Positions 18,259-26,708 of a DNA stretch of 36,214 nt are shown here, piece after piece. The notes beneath the pieces were generated by a model. The model was given only the letters and a program-made list of their open reading frames with translations, was not told where the DNA came from and did no database searches. This DNA is from JAPUIN01 sp041580375 (lineage in GTDB: Bacteria; Acidobacteriota; Polarisedimenticolia; Gp22-AA2). A program made the position numbers and the translations under genes. The first letter of the stretch is position 1; each line of letters starts with the position of its first letter. The stretch is taken from contig JBFGDZ010000014.1 of assembly GCA_041580375.1 (NCBI GenBank), positions 1 through 36,214 of the forward strand. The letters are read 5' to 3'.

Positions 18259-19548
18259 ATGACGCGACCGAAGACCATCGTCTTCTTCCCGGAGGCCGCT
18301 TTCGGTCCGGCGCTCAACTGCGTCGGCATCGCCCAGGCCTGCCGCGAGCTCGGCCACCGGCCGGTTTTCGTCGCCGACCGCTCCTTCGAGGGCGTGTTCG
18401 CCCGGTACGGGTTCGAGGAGCGGCCGGTCGACATGTCCGCGCCGATGGACTCGGCCGCGGCCAGCCAGTTCTGGAAGGATTTCATCGCGGGGCACCTGCC
18501 CCACTTTCGCCTGTCGCCGATCGAGCAGCTGCCGACCTACGTCGTGCCGGTCTGGGAGGCCGTGGTCGACAGCGCCGTGTACGTGGAGACGGCCCTGCGG
18601 GCGGCGCTGGAGGAGATCCGCCCCGATCTGATCTGCGTCGACAACATCATCCTGTTCCCGGCGATCAAGGCGGCGGGGTGCCCCTGGGTGCGCATCGTTT
18701 CCTGCAGCGAGAACGAGATCCCCGATCCGGACATCCCGCCCCACCTGTCCGGGTGCGGCGAGCGCGATCGCGCCTGCCACGAGGCGTTCCGCGCGGAGTT
18801 CGACAGGCTCATCCGGCCCTGCCACGAGCGTTTCAATGAGTTCCTCGCTTCCGTGAATCATCCGCCCTATCCTCCGGGGCAGTTCTTCGAGACCTCCCCC
18901 CGCCTGAACCTCCTCCTCTATCCGGAGCCCCTCGCGTTCAGGCGGCGCCACCCGCTCGATCCGGAGCGCTTCGTCTACCTGGAGGGGTGCGTGCGCGAGG
19001 AGGCGCCGTTCACGCCGCCGCGCTTCGGACGTCACGAGGAAAAGCCGCTGATCTACATGAGCTACGGCAGCCTCGGCGCCGCCGACGTCGACCTCTTCAA
19101 GAGGCAGATCGATCTTCTCGGTCGCCTGCCGTACCGCGTCCTGGTCAGCGTCGGCGACTACCGGGACGCCTACGACTCCGTCCCCGACAACGTCCACCTG
19201 TCGGCGTTCTATCCGCAGCCCTCCGTTTTGCCCCGCTGCGATCTGGTGATCCACCACGGCGGCAACAACACCTTCACCGAGTCGCTCTACTTCGGGGTGC
19301 CCTCGCTCATCCTGCCGTTCTGCTGGGACGGCCTGGACAATGCGACGAGGATTCACGAGACCGGCTACGGGCTCAGTCTTCCGCGCTACACCTGGACCGA
19401 CGGGGAATTCACCGGCGCGATCGAGACGCTGCTGGGCGACGCCGATCTCCGCGATCGTCTGCTGCGGTTGAGCGGGCGGATGCGATCGGCCGATGGCCGC
19501 CGCCGCGCGGCCGAGCACCTCGACCGCCTGATCCGGGATGTTGAGTGA
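18259..19548 (+). CDS. UGT/MGT-type glycosyltransferase (GT-B fold)
   Basis: A 429-residue glycosyltransferase of the UDP-glucuronosyl/macrolide-transferase type. These move a sugar from a nucleotide sugar to a small or lipid acceptor. The N-terminal acceptor domain starts TIVFFPEAAFGPALNCVGIA. The C-terminal donor domain has KPLIYMSYGSLGAADVDLFK and the conserved donor-binding stretch VIHHGGNNTFTESLYFGVPS, then LPFCWDGLDNATRIHETGYG. No signal peptide or membrane helix is seen. The acceptor is unknown. The upstream neighbour is a methyltransferase-like gene 40 bp away, but that protein appears exported, so a joint pathway is doubtful. Confidence 0.85.
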   Translation: MTRPKTIVFFPEAAFGPALNCVGIAQACRELGHRPVFVADRSFEGVFARYGFEERPVDMSAPMDSAAASQFWKDFIAGHLPHFRLSPIEQLPTYVVPVWEAVVDSAVYVETALRAALEEIRPDLICVDNIILFPAIKAAGCPWVRIVSCSENEIPDPDIPPHLSGCGERDRACHEAFRAEFDRLIRPCHERFNEFLASVNHPPYPPGQFFETSPRLNLLLYPEPLAFRRRHPLDPERFVYLEGCVREEAPFTPPRFGRHEEKPLIYMSYGSLGAADVDLFKRQIDLLGRLPYRVLVSVGDYRDAYDSVPDNVHLSAFYPQPSVLPRCDLVIHHGGNNTFTESLYFGVPSLILPFCWDGLDNATRIHETGYGLSLPRYTWTDGEFTGAIETLLGDADLRDRLLRLSGRMRSADGRRRAAEHLDRLIRDVE

Positions 19549-19607
19549 GCGCCTCAAGCCCGGCGCCGCACCGGCCACGGTGAAGACGGGATCTCGTTGA
19601 CGGAACG

Positions 19608-20264
19608 CTAAAAGAGCGGCTCGTCCTCCTCCTCTCCCTCGGGAGGAGGCGGAGGGACGTAGCCGGTCGGCGGGCCCGTGGCCGTGATCTCCTTGTTCTT
19701 CACGGTCAGGTAGTAGGCGGGGCGGCCCCCGCCGCCCTTCGGGACGCGCTCCGTGAGGTACACGTACTGCGAGTCATCGGACCAGATCGTGTCGTACTGC
19801 TCGTGGCGGTGATCGCCGTAGGCGTTGATGCCGGCCTTGCGGCGCCGCACGTCGGGAGCGCCGAGGCGGCGCTCGAATCGCGCGATGTACTCCTCGGGCG
19901 CCGCCGCGCTGCGGCCGAAATGCACGTCGATCCGCTCGAGCCGCGGGACACCGCCTTCGTCGCCGAACGTCAGCTCGGCGGTATGGCCGTCGGGACTGTC
20001 GTAGATCCAGATGCCGCGGCTCCGGCCGGACCTCGTCCGCATCGGCCGGACGGGGCGCACGCGCGACACCTCCTCGCGCGTCATGCCGAGGGACAGACCG
20101 TCGAAGATCGGTGACGGAAAGGCCTTCGGGGCGGGCTGGGTCCCTTCACGCGACGCCCCGCCGCAGCCGAGGAACGGCGCGCCGGCGAGGGTGACGATGA
20201 GCGCCGCCGCTGGCGCACCGCCGCGCCGCCGCGCGCTCCGGGGATCGGATCGACCTCCCATCAT
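19608..20264 (-). CDS. Probable lipoprotein of unknown function
   Basis: A 218-residue protein. After an Arg-rich N terminus, a hydrophobic run (AAALIVTLAGAPFLGC) ends in a lipobox-like FLGC (Cys about residue 34), followed by a Gly/Ser/Pro linker. The mature part begins FDGLSLGMTREEVSRVRPVR, a SmpA-like GMT-x-x-[ED]-V pattern seen in small outer-membrane lipoproteins, and ends in a proline and acidic tail (PPPPPEGEEEDE). I cannot assign a function. It is convergent with the glycosyltransferase gene. A weak -10-like TACCAT lies 7 nt before the start codon, and no ribosome binding site is visible there. Confidence 0.6.
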   Translation of the reverse strand: MMGGRSDPRSARRRGGAPAAALIVTLAGAPFLGCGGASREGTQPAPKAFPSPIFDGLSLGMTREEVSRVRPVRPMRTRSGRSRGIWIYDSPDGHTAELTFGDEGGVPRLERIDVHFGRSAAAPEEYIARFERRLGAPDVRRRKAGINAYGDHRHEQYDTIWSDDSQYVYLTERVPKGGGGRPAYYLTVKNKEITATGPPTGYVPPPPPEGEEEDEPLF

Positions 20265-20394
20265 CGTCCGGATGGTACCACCAGACCGGTTCGCGCCGCA
20301 GGCTCCGGGAAATCCCCGATGCTCCCGAACCCGGCCGGGGACGTCCCGCGGGCCGACCGGAGGGCCCGGGCTGGCCTGAACCGGCCGGAGGCAT

Positions 20395-20400
20395 TAGATT
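20395..20400 (+). promoter_or_regulatory. -10 box for the PilZ gene
   Basis: TAGATT ends 8 nt before the ATG at 20409. There is no convincing ribosome binding site between, consistent with a leaderless transcript. Confidence 0.4.
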
Positions 20401-20408
20401 GGGTGTCG

Positions 20409-21062
20409 ATGGGCGAGCCCGCGAAGTCCGAACGACGGAAGACCCCGCGCATCATGCGGCGCCTTCCGGTCCGCTTCGGCACGGAGGCGGAGATGCGCGG
20501 CGGGACCGTCATCGACATCTCCGAGGGCGGCCTGAAGGTCGAGGCTCCGGAACCTTTCCAGGTCAACGCGCTCCTCCACGTCTTCGTCCAGTTCCCTCGC
20601 AACGCCATCCGACTCCGCGCCCGGGTCGTCTGGGTGGGCGGCGGCTCGCCGACCATGGGGCTCGCGTTCATGCGGCCCGAGCCGAACCTCATGCGCCAGT
20701 ACCAGAACTGGGTGGCGGAGGTGAAGCAGGCGGCCAAAGAGGACGCCGGGCAGAGCGACTCGCCGCGGGAGACGGCGGGCGGGTCCGAAGGCGGAGAGCA
20801 TGGCGCCGCGAGCCCCGCATCCGGGACGGCCGGCGCGCGCAAGACTCCGAAGAAGGCGGCGGAGAAGCCGGTGAAGCGCCGGGTCGAGACGATGCACGGC
20901 TCGACGTTCGACGTGCGGCTCGAGCGCGACGGCGGCGCGTGGCTCCTCACCATCCACCGGCTTCCGCGCCAGCCCGGTGTCGAGATTCCACTCGAGCAGC
21001 AGCGCTTCTCCGACTACGCCTCGGCCGAGCGGAGCATGCGCGAGTTCCTCAAGTCACACTGA
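20409..21062 (+). CDS. PilZ domain protein
   Basis: A 217-residue cytoplasmic protein. The PilZ domain occupies about residues 6-105. It opens with an Arg-rich stretch (ERRKTPRIMRRLPVRF) that supplies the RxxxR c-di-GMP motif, and has the second motif as DISEGG (D-x-S-x-x-G). It may therefore bind c-di-GMP. A low-complexity Glu/Gly/Ala/Lys linker (about 115-160) leads to a conserved-looking C-terminal region of about 55 residues (STFDVRLERDGGAWLLTIHR) that I do not recognise. The ATG at 20409 is chosen because the sequence before it lacks conservation signs and a -10 box lies just upstream. The output partner is unknown. Confidence 0.8.
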   Translation: MGEPAKSERRKTPRIMRRLPVRFGTEAEMRGGTVIDISEGGLKVEAPEPFQVNALLHVFVQFPRNAIRLRARVVWVGGGSPTMGLAFMRPEPNLMRQYQNWVAEVKQAAKEDAGQSDSPRETAGGSEGGEHGAASPASGTAGARKTPKKAAEKPVKRRVETMHGSTFDVRLERDGGAWLLTIHRLPRQPGVEIPLEQQRFSDYASAERSMREFLKSH

Positions 21063-21195
21063 TCCCGCGCCTGTCCTCCCGCGCGCTGCCCCGCTGAACT
21101 TTTTCAGCATCGTCCCCGATCCATGGTTGCCGCGGGGAGCGGATCGACGCAGAGTCTATGTGTGCCGTAGGAGGATCGCCGCATTGAGGTGTTTC

Positions 21196-21369
21196 ATGAC
21201 CGTCGTTTACCGCATCCGAATCGAGGACGAGACCCACAGGGTCCGACTCGAGGTCCCGGAGGACCAGAGCGAAGAGGCTCGTGAGGCGCTGCGGGAATTC
21301 GCGATTTCCACGGCGTACCTCGAGCACTTCGGCTACCTGCCCCGCGGCGTCATCAACGCCGTAGCCTGA
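21196..21369 (+). CDS. Small protein of unknown function (57 residues)
   Basis: It begins MTVVYRIRIEDETHRVRLEV and has an acidic middle (PEDQSEEAREALREFAISTA) before a short hydrophobic C-terminal stretch. GAGGT lies 5 nt before the ATG. Codon use is like its neighbours, with G/C at most third positions, which supports a real gene. No motif, signal peptide or membrane helix is seen. It lies between the PilZ gene and tRNA-Ser. Confidence 0.55.
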   Translation: MTVVYRIRIEDETHRVRLEVPEDQSEEAREALREFAISTAYLEHFGYLPRGVINAVA

Positions 21370-21523
21370 TCTTCGGGCTCCCTCCGGTCTCGTTCGATCC
21401 CAGTGCCGCCGCGACCCACCGGCGCGGCGGAAGCGCGCCCCCTTCCCTCCCGCGTACCGGGGGGCGCGGCATGACGGGCGGTGCTGAGCGACTTGGGGAG
21501 CGGGATCGGGCGGGGCGGGAGCG

Positions 21524-21609
21524 CGGAGGGAGTGGGATTCGAACCCACGGAGGCGCGAAGCCTCAGCGGTTTTCAAGACCGCCGCCTTCGACCGCTCGGC
21601 CATCCCTCC
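21524..21609 (-). tRNA. tRNA-Ser (anticodon UGA)
   Basis: An 86-nt tRNA on the minus strand. The acceptor stem GGAGGGA/TCCCTCC has discriminator G, as in tRNA-Ser. The anticodon arm is GCGGT-CTTGAAA-ACCGC with anticodon TGA. A long class II variable arm (GAGGC-TTCGC-GCCTC) and a T arm GTGGG-TTCGAAT-CCCAC complete the fold. The 3' CCA is not encoded. It reads UCN serine codons. A TATAAT box lies just upstream. Confidence 0.97.
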
Positions 21610-21616
21610 GCCAGCC

Positions 21617-21622
21617 ATTATA
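21617..21622 (-). promoter_or_regulatory. -10 box for tRNA-Ser
   Basis: TATAAT on the minus strand ends 7 nt before the first base of the mature tRNA, so transcription would begin at or within a base or two of its 5' end. No clear -35 hexamer is seen. Confidence 0.55.
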
Positions 21623-21638
21623 TGATCCGCCCATGTAC

Positions 21639-21655
21639 AGGAGCCTGTCCCGGGT
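21639..21655 (+). repeat. Family A repeat end fragment
   Basis: AGGAGCCTGTCC followed by CGGGT matches the outer end of family A with one extra C. It lies between the tRNA promoter and the antiporter start, with no second end. Confidence 0.4.
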
Positions 21656-21664
21656 GGCCCGACC

Positions 21665-23689
21665 GTGAACGAGCCCGTCGAACTGATCGGACTGCTGGTC
21701 TTCCTCCTGGTCGTCGCCTGCGTCGTCCTGCTCGTGCTCACCCGGCTCCGCCTCCCGCCGGTCATCGGGTATCTCCTCTCCGGCGTGCTCCTCGGGCCCC
21801 ACGTCCTGGGATCGCTCGATCGGAGCGATACGGTCTCGAACCTGGCGGAGATCGGCGTGCTCCTGCTGATGTTCACGCTCGGTCTCGAGTTCGACGTCCG
21901 CTACTTCCTTCGCATTCGCCGCGTCGCTCTCGGCGGCGGGCTCTTCCAGATCCTCCTGACCCTGCTGGCGACGGTCGTGGCGGGCCTCGCCCTCGGGTGG
22001 CCGATCCGGGGATCGCTCTTCCTGGGCTGCATCGTGGCGCTCAGCAGCACGGCCGTCGTGCTGAAGAGCCTCATGCAGCAGGGGACCCTGGACACGGGCC
22101 CCGGCCGCGTCACGGTCGCCATCCTGATCCTCCAGGATCTGAGCATCGTGCCCATGATGATCCTGCTTCCCATCGAGGGCACCACGCCGATGGAGCTGAG
22201 CATCGAGGTGTTGTCGGCCGTGGCGCGCGCGGCGCTGCTCCTGGTCCTGACGTTCGCGCTCAGCCGCTACCTCATGCCCCGCTTCCTGCACTACATGGCG
22301 TCGACCCGCAGCCAGGACCTGTTCCTGCTGGTCACGCTCGCGACCTGCATGGGGATGGCCTGGTTCAGCCACCTGCTCGGCGTCTCGTTCGCGCTCGGCG
22401 CGTTCCTCGCGGGCCTGATTCTCGGCGGCACCGAGTACGCCCATCAGGCAACGTCGCACGTCGTGCCGTTCCGGGACGTCTTCATGGGCATTTTCTTCGT
22501 CGCCATGGGCATGCTGCTGGATCCGCGCTACGTCATCGAGGCGTGGCCGTCGGTACTCCTGGTCGTCGGCATCATCCTCATCGGCAAGACGCTCATCGCC
22601 GCGGCGGCCGTCGCGGGCTTCGGGTTCTCGCCCAAAATCTCGCTTCAGGTCGGGCTCAATCTGGCGCAGGTCGGCGAATTCTCCTTCCTCATCGCGTTGA
22701 TGGGGCTGCGGGAGAACCTGATCACCGAGGACGTCTACAAGCTGGCGATCGCCGCGTCCGTCCTGTCGATGATGGCGGCGCCGATCCTGATCCAGCTCGC
22801 CCCTCGGCTGGCCACGATCGGGGCGCGCGCCATCGGGGGCGTTCTTCCCGCCCTCGAGCGGATGTCGCGCCCCGAGCCGGAGCGGGATCTGGCGGCGGGC
22901 CCCGGGAACCCGCCGGAGTCGAACCACATCGTCATCCTGGGATACGGGACGGTCGGCCGCGCGCTGGGCGAGGTGCTGCTGGTGAACAAGTTGCCCTTCG
23001 TCGCCCTCGAGCTCGACCCGACCACGGTGCGAGAGTACCGGCGGCGGGGCCACCCGGTGCGATACGGGGACGCCGGCAGCGAAGAGCTGCTGCGCGCCGT
23101 GGGCCTCGACCGCGCCCGGCTGCTGGCCCTGACCCTCCCCGATCCGGTCATGGAGCGCTCCGTGATCCAGAGAGCGCGCGCGATGAATCCCAACCTGTTC
23201 ATCATCGCGCGCAACCGGCGGGAGGGGAGCGACGAGCCCTTCTACCTCGACGGCGCGGACGAGGTGATCCACGAGACCTTCGAGGCCGGGATCGAATTCA
23301 TCGCGCGCATTCTCCGCCGCCTGCACGTGCCGAAGCAGGAAGTGGAGCGGCAGGTCGCCCGGGCGCGCGGCCGTCGCTATGAGATCTTCCGCCGGTCCGA
23401 CCTGGCGCCGATGGCGCTCGGCGACGTGCGCCGGACGCTCGACACGCTGCGCGTGGAGTTTCTCGAGATCACGCCGGGCTCGCCGCTCGTGGGGCGAAGC
23501 CTGCGCGACACCGGGATCCGGGAGGTGACCGGCGCCCTCGTGCTCGCGGTGATCCGGGACGGCCAGACGGTGCACTCCCCCGAGGCGTCGTTCGTCCTTC
23601 AGGAGAGGGACACGGTTCTGGTGACGGGAGCGGTCGAGCAGGTCGCCCAGGTGGAGAAGATCATCAACGAGGGCGTGCCGCTCGACTAG
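21665..23689 (+). CDS. KefB-type monovalent cation:proton antiporter with RCK (TrkA-N/TrkA-C) domains
   Basis: A 674-residue CPA2-family transporter. Residues 1 to about 395 form the Na+/H+ exchanger domain with about 12 membrane segments. It includes PVIGYLLSGVLLGPHVLG, LLLMFTLGLEFDVRYFLRIR, LSSTAVVLKSLMQQG and VGLNLAQVGEFSFLIALMGL. A TrkA-N (RCK) nucleotide-binding domain follows (IVILGYGTVGRALGEVLL with GxGxxG, then VRYGDAGSEELLRAVGLDRA). A TrkA-C domain ends the protein (LVGRSLRDTGIREVTGALVL). It probably exports K+ or Na+ in exchange for protons under ligand control by the RCK domain. The GTG start lies close to a repeat fragment, and the stop codon overlaps another. Confidence 0.9.
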   Translation: MNEPVELIGLLVFLLVVACVVLLVLTRLRLPPVIGYLLSGVLLGPHVLGSLDRSDTVSNLAEIGVLLLMFTLGLEFDVRYFLRIRRVALGGGLFQILLTLLATVVAGLALGWPIRGSLFLGCIVALSSTAVVLKSLMQQGTLDTGPGRVTVAILILQDLSIVPMMILLPIEGTTPMELSIEVLSAVARAALLLVLTFALSRYLMPRFLHYMASTRSQDLFLLVTLATCMGMAWFSHLLGVSFALGAFLAGLILGGTEYAHQATSHVVPFRDVFMGIFFVAMGMLLDPRYVIEAWPSVLLVVGIILIGKTLIAAAAVAGFGFSPKISLQVGLNLAQVGEFSFLIALMGLRENLITEDVYKLAIAASVLSMMAAPILIQLAPRLATIGARAIGGVLPALERMSRPEPERDLAAGPGNPPESNHIVILGYGTVGRALGEVLLVNKLPFVALELDPTTVREYRRRGHPVRYGDAGSEELLRAVGLDRARLLALTLPDPVMERSVIQRARAMNPNLFIIARNRREGSDEPFYLDGADEVIHETFEAGIEFIARILRRLHVPKQEVERQVARARGRRYEIFRRSDLAPMALGDVRRTLDTLRVEFLEITPGSPLVGRSLRDTGIREVTGALVLAVIRDGQTVHSPEASFVLQERDTVLVTGAVEQVAQVEKIINEGVPLD

Positions 23690-23734
23690 GAGCCCGTCCG
23701 GGTCTCGCGTCGGGTCGCGTCGGGGGCGCCGGCG
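23688..23734 (+). repeat. Family A repeat, single end
   Basis: AGGAGCCCGTCCGGGTCTCG begins inside the antiporter's stop codon. It continues CGTCGGGTCGCGT and GGGCGCC, following the first 45 or so bases of the full elements with a few changes. The opposite end is not found before the next gene. Confidence 0.6.
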
Positions 23735-23762
23735 GGGCGGGTCCGGCTTACGGGGCCGGGGC

Positions 23763-25247
23763 TCAGAAGCCCGCCTGGCGGACCGGGGGGGTCGCGGCGA
23801 CCCAGCTCGCCCGCGTGATGAGATCGTCGATCAGCCGCCTCGCGGCGTTGGTCCGGCTCTCGTCGACCGCCGCGAAGAACTGGTGGACGTCCTTCCCCTC
23901 CGGATCGAAGACGAAGTAATTGAACGCCGCCAGCGGCGTGCCGTCCGGACTCTGCACCCGCTGAACGTGGCGGAACCCCTCGAGGTCGCCGGGGATCGCG
24001 TCGTCCTCCAGCACGACCTGACCCTGACCCTTCATGTTCTCGTTGAACACCTGACGGAACTCCTTCTGCTCCTGCGGGCCGCCGAGCGGGTAGGCGAACA
24101 CGGTCACGATGAGGCCGTCGCGATGGGTCCACTGCGAGCGCGCCGCCGGATCCTCGGCGAAGAAAGGCCACTCGTCGATGCTCCGGCTGCCGGCCCACAC
24201 GCCGTCGGCGCTCGCGATCTCCAGATCCCGGTCGACGACTTCCTGGAGCGTCCCGACGACGAGGAACGCCCCGAGGATCGCGACGGCCGAGAGAGCGCCC
24301 CCCGCCATGCCGAACCGCCGGTAACGCTCCCGCCTCTCCGGCGCCTCCGGGCGCGTGCGCACCGTGAAGATGTGGCTGAGGTGGATGCTCTCGGCCTTGG
24401 TGATGACGAAGAGGAACAGGCCGAACGCCGACATCGCGACGACCGATCCCGTGTCGGACGCGGTCGCCAATCCGGCGAGCACGATGACGAAGAGGATCAT
24501 CTCGCCGATGAAATCCCCCGCCGCCAGGACCGGGTTTCCCGAGTACATCAGGCCGGCGCCCGGGAAGGCGAGGGACAGCCAGGCCGCCAGTCCTGCGGAT
24601 CGGAACCGGGTCCCGCACGACGCGCAATGGGCCGGACGCTCGCTGGTCCCCGCGCCGCATTGCGGGCAGTGCCAGATCGGGAGCGCCCGGACCTCGGCGC
24701 CCGCGTCGCTCCGCAGACGTCCGGCGAGACGGGGAAGCAGCGACTTCAGCAGCTTGCGGTCCCCGCGCGCGCTCACCGTCCAGGTCTGCTTGCGGCCGCG
24801 GACCGGCTTCACCGTCAGCGAGCGGAATCGCATTTTGAGGTCGCGCGCGTCGGCCCAGGGGTAGCTGCGGATGCGCGACTCGGGGTTCTTGCCGCGGAAA
24901 TCGAGAAGGATCTCGATCAGGCGCGCGGATGTGAACACGAGCATCACCTGATGGTACGCGCGCGCCAGGTAGCCGAGGCTCATCATGTGCAGGATCGGTG
25001 CGACCTGCATCGCGTGGGAGGCGAAGAGGATCGTCTCGCCGTCCTCGAGCAGCCCCTGCACGCGGGGCGCGACGGCCTGCGACAGCCGGCGCGTCTTCTC
25101 CTGCTGGCGCCGGCTCAGAAACGCGGAAGCGCCCGGGAACAGATCGTCCGGCGACGACTGCGGGGCCGACTCGACCAGGGGTCGATCCCCGAGAGGCCCG
25201 AGAGCCTCCGGATCCATCCGCAGCGGAAGAGCGCCACCTGATGCCAT
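23763..25247 (-). CDS. Zinc-ribbon membrane protein with N-terminal PH-like region
   Basis: A 494-residue protein of unknown function. Residues about 65-175 resemble a bacterial PH-like domain (GETILFASHAM, VMLVFTSARLIEILLDFRGK, SYPWADARDLKMRF). A zinc ribbon (CPQCG and CASCG; C194, C197, C208, C211) follows. Several membrane segments lie at about 218-285 (AAWLSLAFPGAGLMYSGNPV, ILFVIVLAGLATA, FGLFLFVI) and one near 315-335 (AILGAFLVVG). The C-terminal 150 residues are soluble, with a DGLIVTVFAYPLGGPQEQKE stretch. The ATG is supported by GGGGAGGTGGG upstream. Its position before serS on the same strand may be incidental. The mix suggests a membrane-associated sensor or scaffold, but this is a guess. 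Confidence 0.65.
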   Translation of the reverse strand: MASGGALPLRMDPEALGPLGDRPLVESAPQSSPDDLFPGASAFLSRRQQEKTRRLSQAVAPRVQGLLEDGETILFASHAMQVAPILHMMSLGYLARAYHQVMLVFTSARLIEILLDFRGKNPESRIRSYPWADARDLKMRFRSLTVKPVRGRKQTWTVSARGDRKLLKSLLPRLAGRLRSDAGAEVRALPIWHCPQCGAGTSERPAHCASCGTRFRSAGLAAWLSLAFPGAGLMYSGNPVLAAGDFIGEMILFVIVLAGLATASDTGSVVAMSAFGLFLFVITKAESIHLSHIFTVRTRPEAPERRERYRRFGMAGGALSAVAILGAFLVVGTLQEVVDRDLEIASADGVWAGSRSIDEWPFFAEDPAARSQWTHRDGLIVTVFAYPLGGPQEQKEFRQVFNENMKGQGQVVLEDDAIPGDLEGFRHVQRVQSPDGTPLAAFNYFVFDPEGKDVHQFFAAVDESRTNAARRLIDDLITRASWVAATPPVRQAGF

Positions 25248-25290
25248 CGACCCACCTCCCCGACCGCGCCATTACGAATTCGAAAGCGCG

Positions 25291-25309
25291 CGCGGGCGGA
25301 ACGCCCGCG
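25291..25309. terminator. GC-rich hairpin after serS (possible terminator)
   Basis: CGCGGGCG and CGCCCGCG pair perfectly around GAA. It lies between serS and the next minus-strand gene. There is no T-run, so it may be a weak or Rho-assisted terminator. Confidence 0.3.
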
Positions 25310-25366
25310 GGCGCGCGGATCGCGCGGTCCGCGATGACCAGAACCTAATGTCCGGCCGGTGAGGGA

Positions 25367-26647
25367 TCAACCGGCGGCGGGGGAAATCCGTTCGCCGCCG
25401 AAGTAGGGACGGAGCGCTTCGGGGATGATCACGCTCCCCTCGCGCGTCTGGCAGTTCTCGAGAATCGCGACCAGGGTCCGGCCGACGGCGAGCCCCGATC
25501 CGTTGAGGGTATGAGCGAGTTCGACCCTGGAGGTGGGCGTCCGCCGGAAGCGGATTCCGGCGCGCCGCGCCTGAAAGTCCGTGCAGTTGGAGCATGAGGA
25601 GATCTCGCGGTAATCCCTGTACGCAGGCAGCCAGACCTCGATGTCGAACGTCTTGGCCGAGGCGAAGCCCAGGTCGCCCGTGCACAGCGACACGACGCGG
25701 TATGCGAGGCCCAGCCGCTGCAGCACGGTCTCGGCGTCCCGGGTCAGCCGCTCGAGAGACTCGAACGACTCGTCCGGCTTCGTCACTTTCACGAGCTCCA
25801 CCTTGTTGAACTGATGCTGGCGGATCAGGCCCTTCACGTCCTTGCCGTAGGAGCCGGCTTCGCTCCGGAAGCAGGGCGTCCAGGCCGTGTAGGAGATCGG
25901 CAGGCGATCGCCGTCGAGGATCTCCTCGCGATGCAGGTTGGTGAGAGGCACCTCCGCGGTCGGAATGAGATAGTGCCCAAGCTTCTCCACGCGGAACAGG
26001 TCGTCGGCGAACTTCGGCAGGTTGCCGGTGCCGGTCATCGCCTTCGCGTTGACCATGAAGGGCGGCAGCACCTCCGTGTACCCGTTCTCGCGCGTCTGCA
26101 GGTCGAGCATGAAGTTGATCAGCGCGCGCTCCAGGCGGGCGCCGGCGCCGACGTACACGGCGAAGCGGGCGCCGGAGATCTTGGCCGCCCGCTCCAGGTC
26201 GAGGATGCCCAGGCGGGTGCCCAGATCCCAGTGCGGGACGGGCTCGAAGTCGAACTCGGGCGGCGTGCCCCAGCGGCGCACCTCGACGTTGTCGGCGGAC
26301 GTGCGGCCGACGGGAACGCTCGCGTCGGGGACGTTGGGGATGGTGAGCAGCAGGGCGTCCAGGGCGGTCTGGGCCTTCTCGACCTTCGCGTCGAGCTCCT
26401 TGATCCGATCGCCGACGGCCCGCATGTCGCGGATGACTCCGGAGGCGTCCTGCTTCGCCTTCTTCAGCCGGGCGATCTCCTCGGAGACCTTGTTGCGCCG
26501 AGCCCTGAGCGCTTCGACCTCCTTGAGGCCGGCCCTGCGCCTTTCATCGAGCCGGCGATACTCCTCCAGATCGATCTCGACGCCGCGATGGCCCAGAGCC
26601 TCGCCGAGCGCGTGCAGATTGTCGCGGACCCAGCCGTTGTCCAGCAT
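25367..26647 (-). CDS. serS: Seryl-tRNA synthetase
   Basis: A 426-residue class II aminoacyl-tRNA synthetase, the normal bacterial length, that charges tRNA-Ser (and tRNA-Sec where present). The N-terminal coiled-coil arm (about 30-105) reads RRRAGLKEVEALRARRNKVS and AKVEKAQTALDALLLTIPNV. The catalytic core has TAEVPLTNLHREEILDGDRL, motif 2 FRSEAGSYGKDVKGLIRQHQ and motif 3 GSGLAVGRTLVAILENCQTR. The ATG has no ribosome binding site, but a strong promoter ends 10 nt before it, suggesting a leaderless or nearly leaderless mRNA. A tRNA-Ser gene lies 4 kb away. Confidence 0.96.
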   Translation of the reverse strand: MLDNGWVRDNLHALGEALGHRGVEIDLEEYRRLDERRRAGLKEVEALRARRNKVSEEIARLKKAKQDASGVIRDMRAVGDRIKELDAKVEKAQTALDALLLTIPNVPDASVPVGRTSADNVEVRRWGTPPEFDFEPVPHWDLGTRLGILDLERAAKISGARFAVYVGAGARLERALINFMLDLQTRENGYTEVLPPFMVNAKAMTGTGNLPKFADDLFRVEKLGHYLIPTAEVPLTNLHREEILDGDRLPISYTAWTPCFRSEAGSYGKDVKGLIRQHQFNKVELVKVTKPDESFESLERLTRDAETVLQRLGLAYRVVSLCTGDLGFASAKTFDIEVWLPAYRDYREISSCSNCTDFQARRAGIRFRRTPTSRVELAHTLNGSGLAVGRTLVAILENCQTREGSVIIPEALRPYFGGERISPAAG

Positions 26648-26657
26648 CGGTGGCGGG

Positions 26658-26687
26658 AGTCTAAAGCACGCCTTTCGCGGGTGTCAA
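26658..26687 (-). promoter_or_regulatory. serS promoter
   Basis: On the minus strand, a perfect TTGACA (26687-26682), an 18-nt spacer and TAGACT (26663-26658) end 10 nt before the serS ATG. The predicted transcript would begin within a few bases of the start codon. Confidence 0.65.
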
Positions 26688-26708
26688 ATTGTGCGATGAT
26701 CGGGGCCG

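Noticed and set aside
21093..21108. Hairpin GCTGAA-CTTT-TTCAGC after the PilZ gene as a terminator
   Set aside because: The stem is only 6 bp and no T-run follows it. It could be chance.
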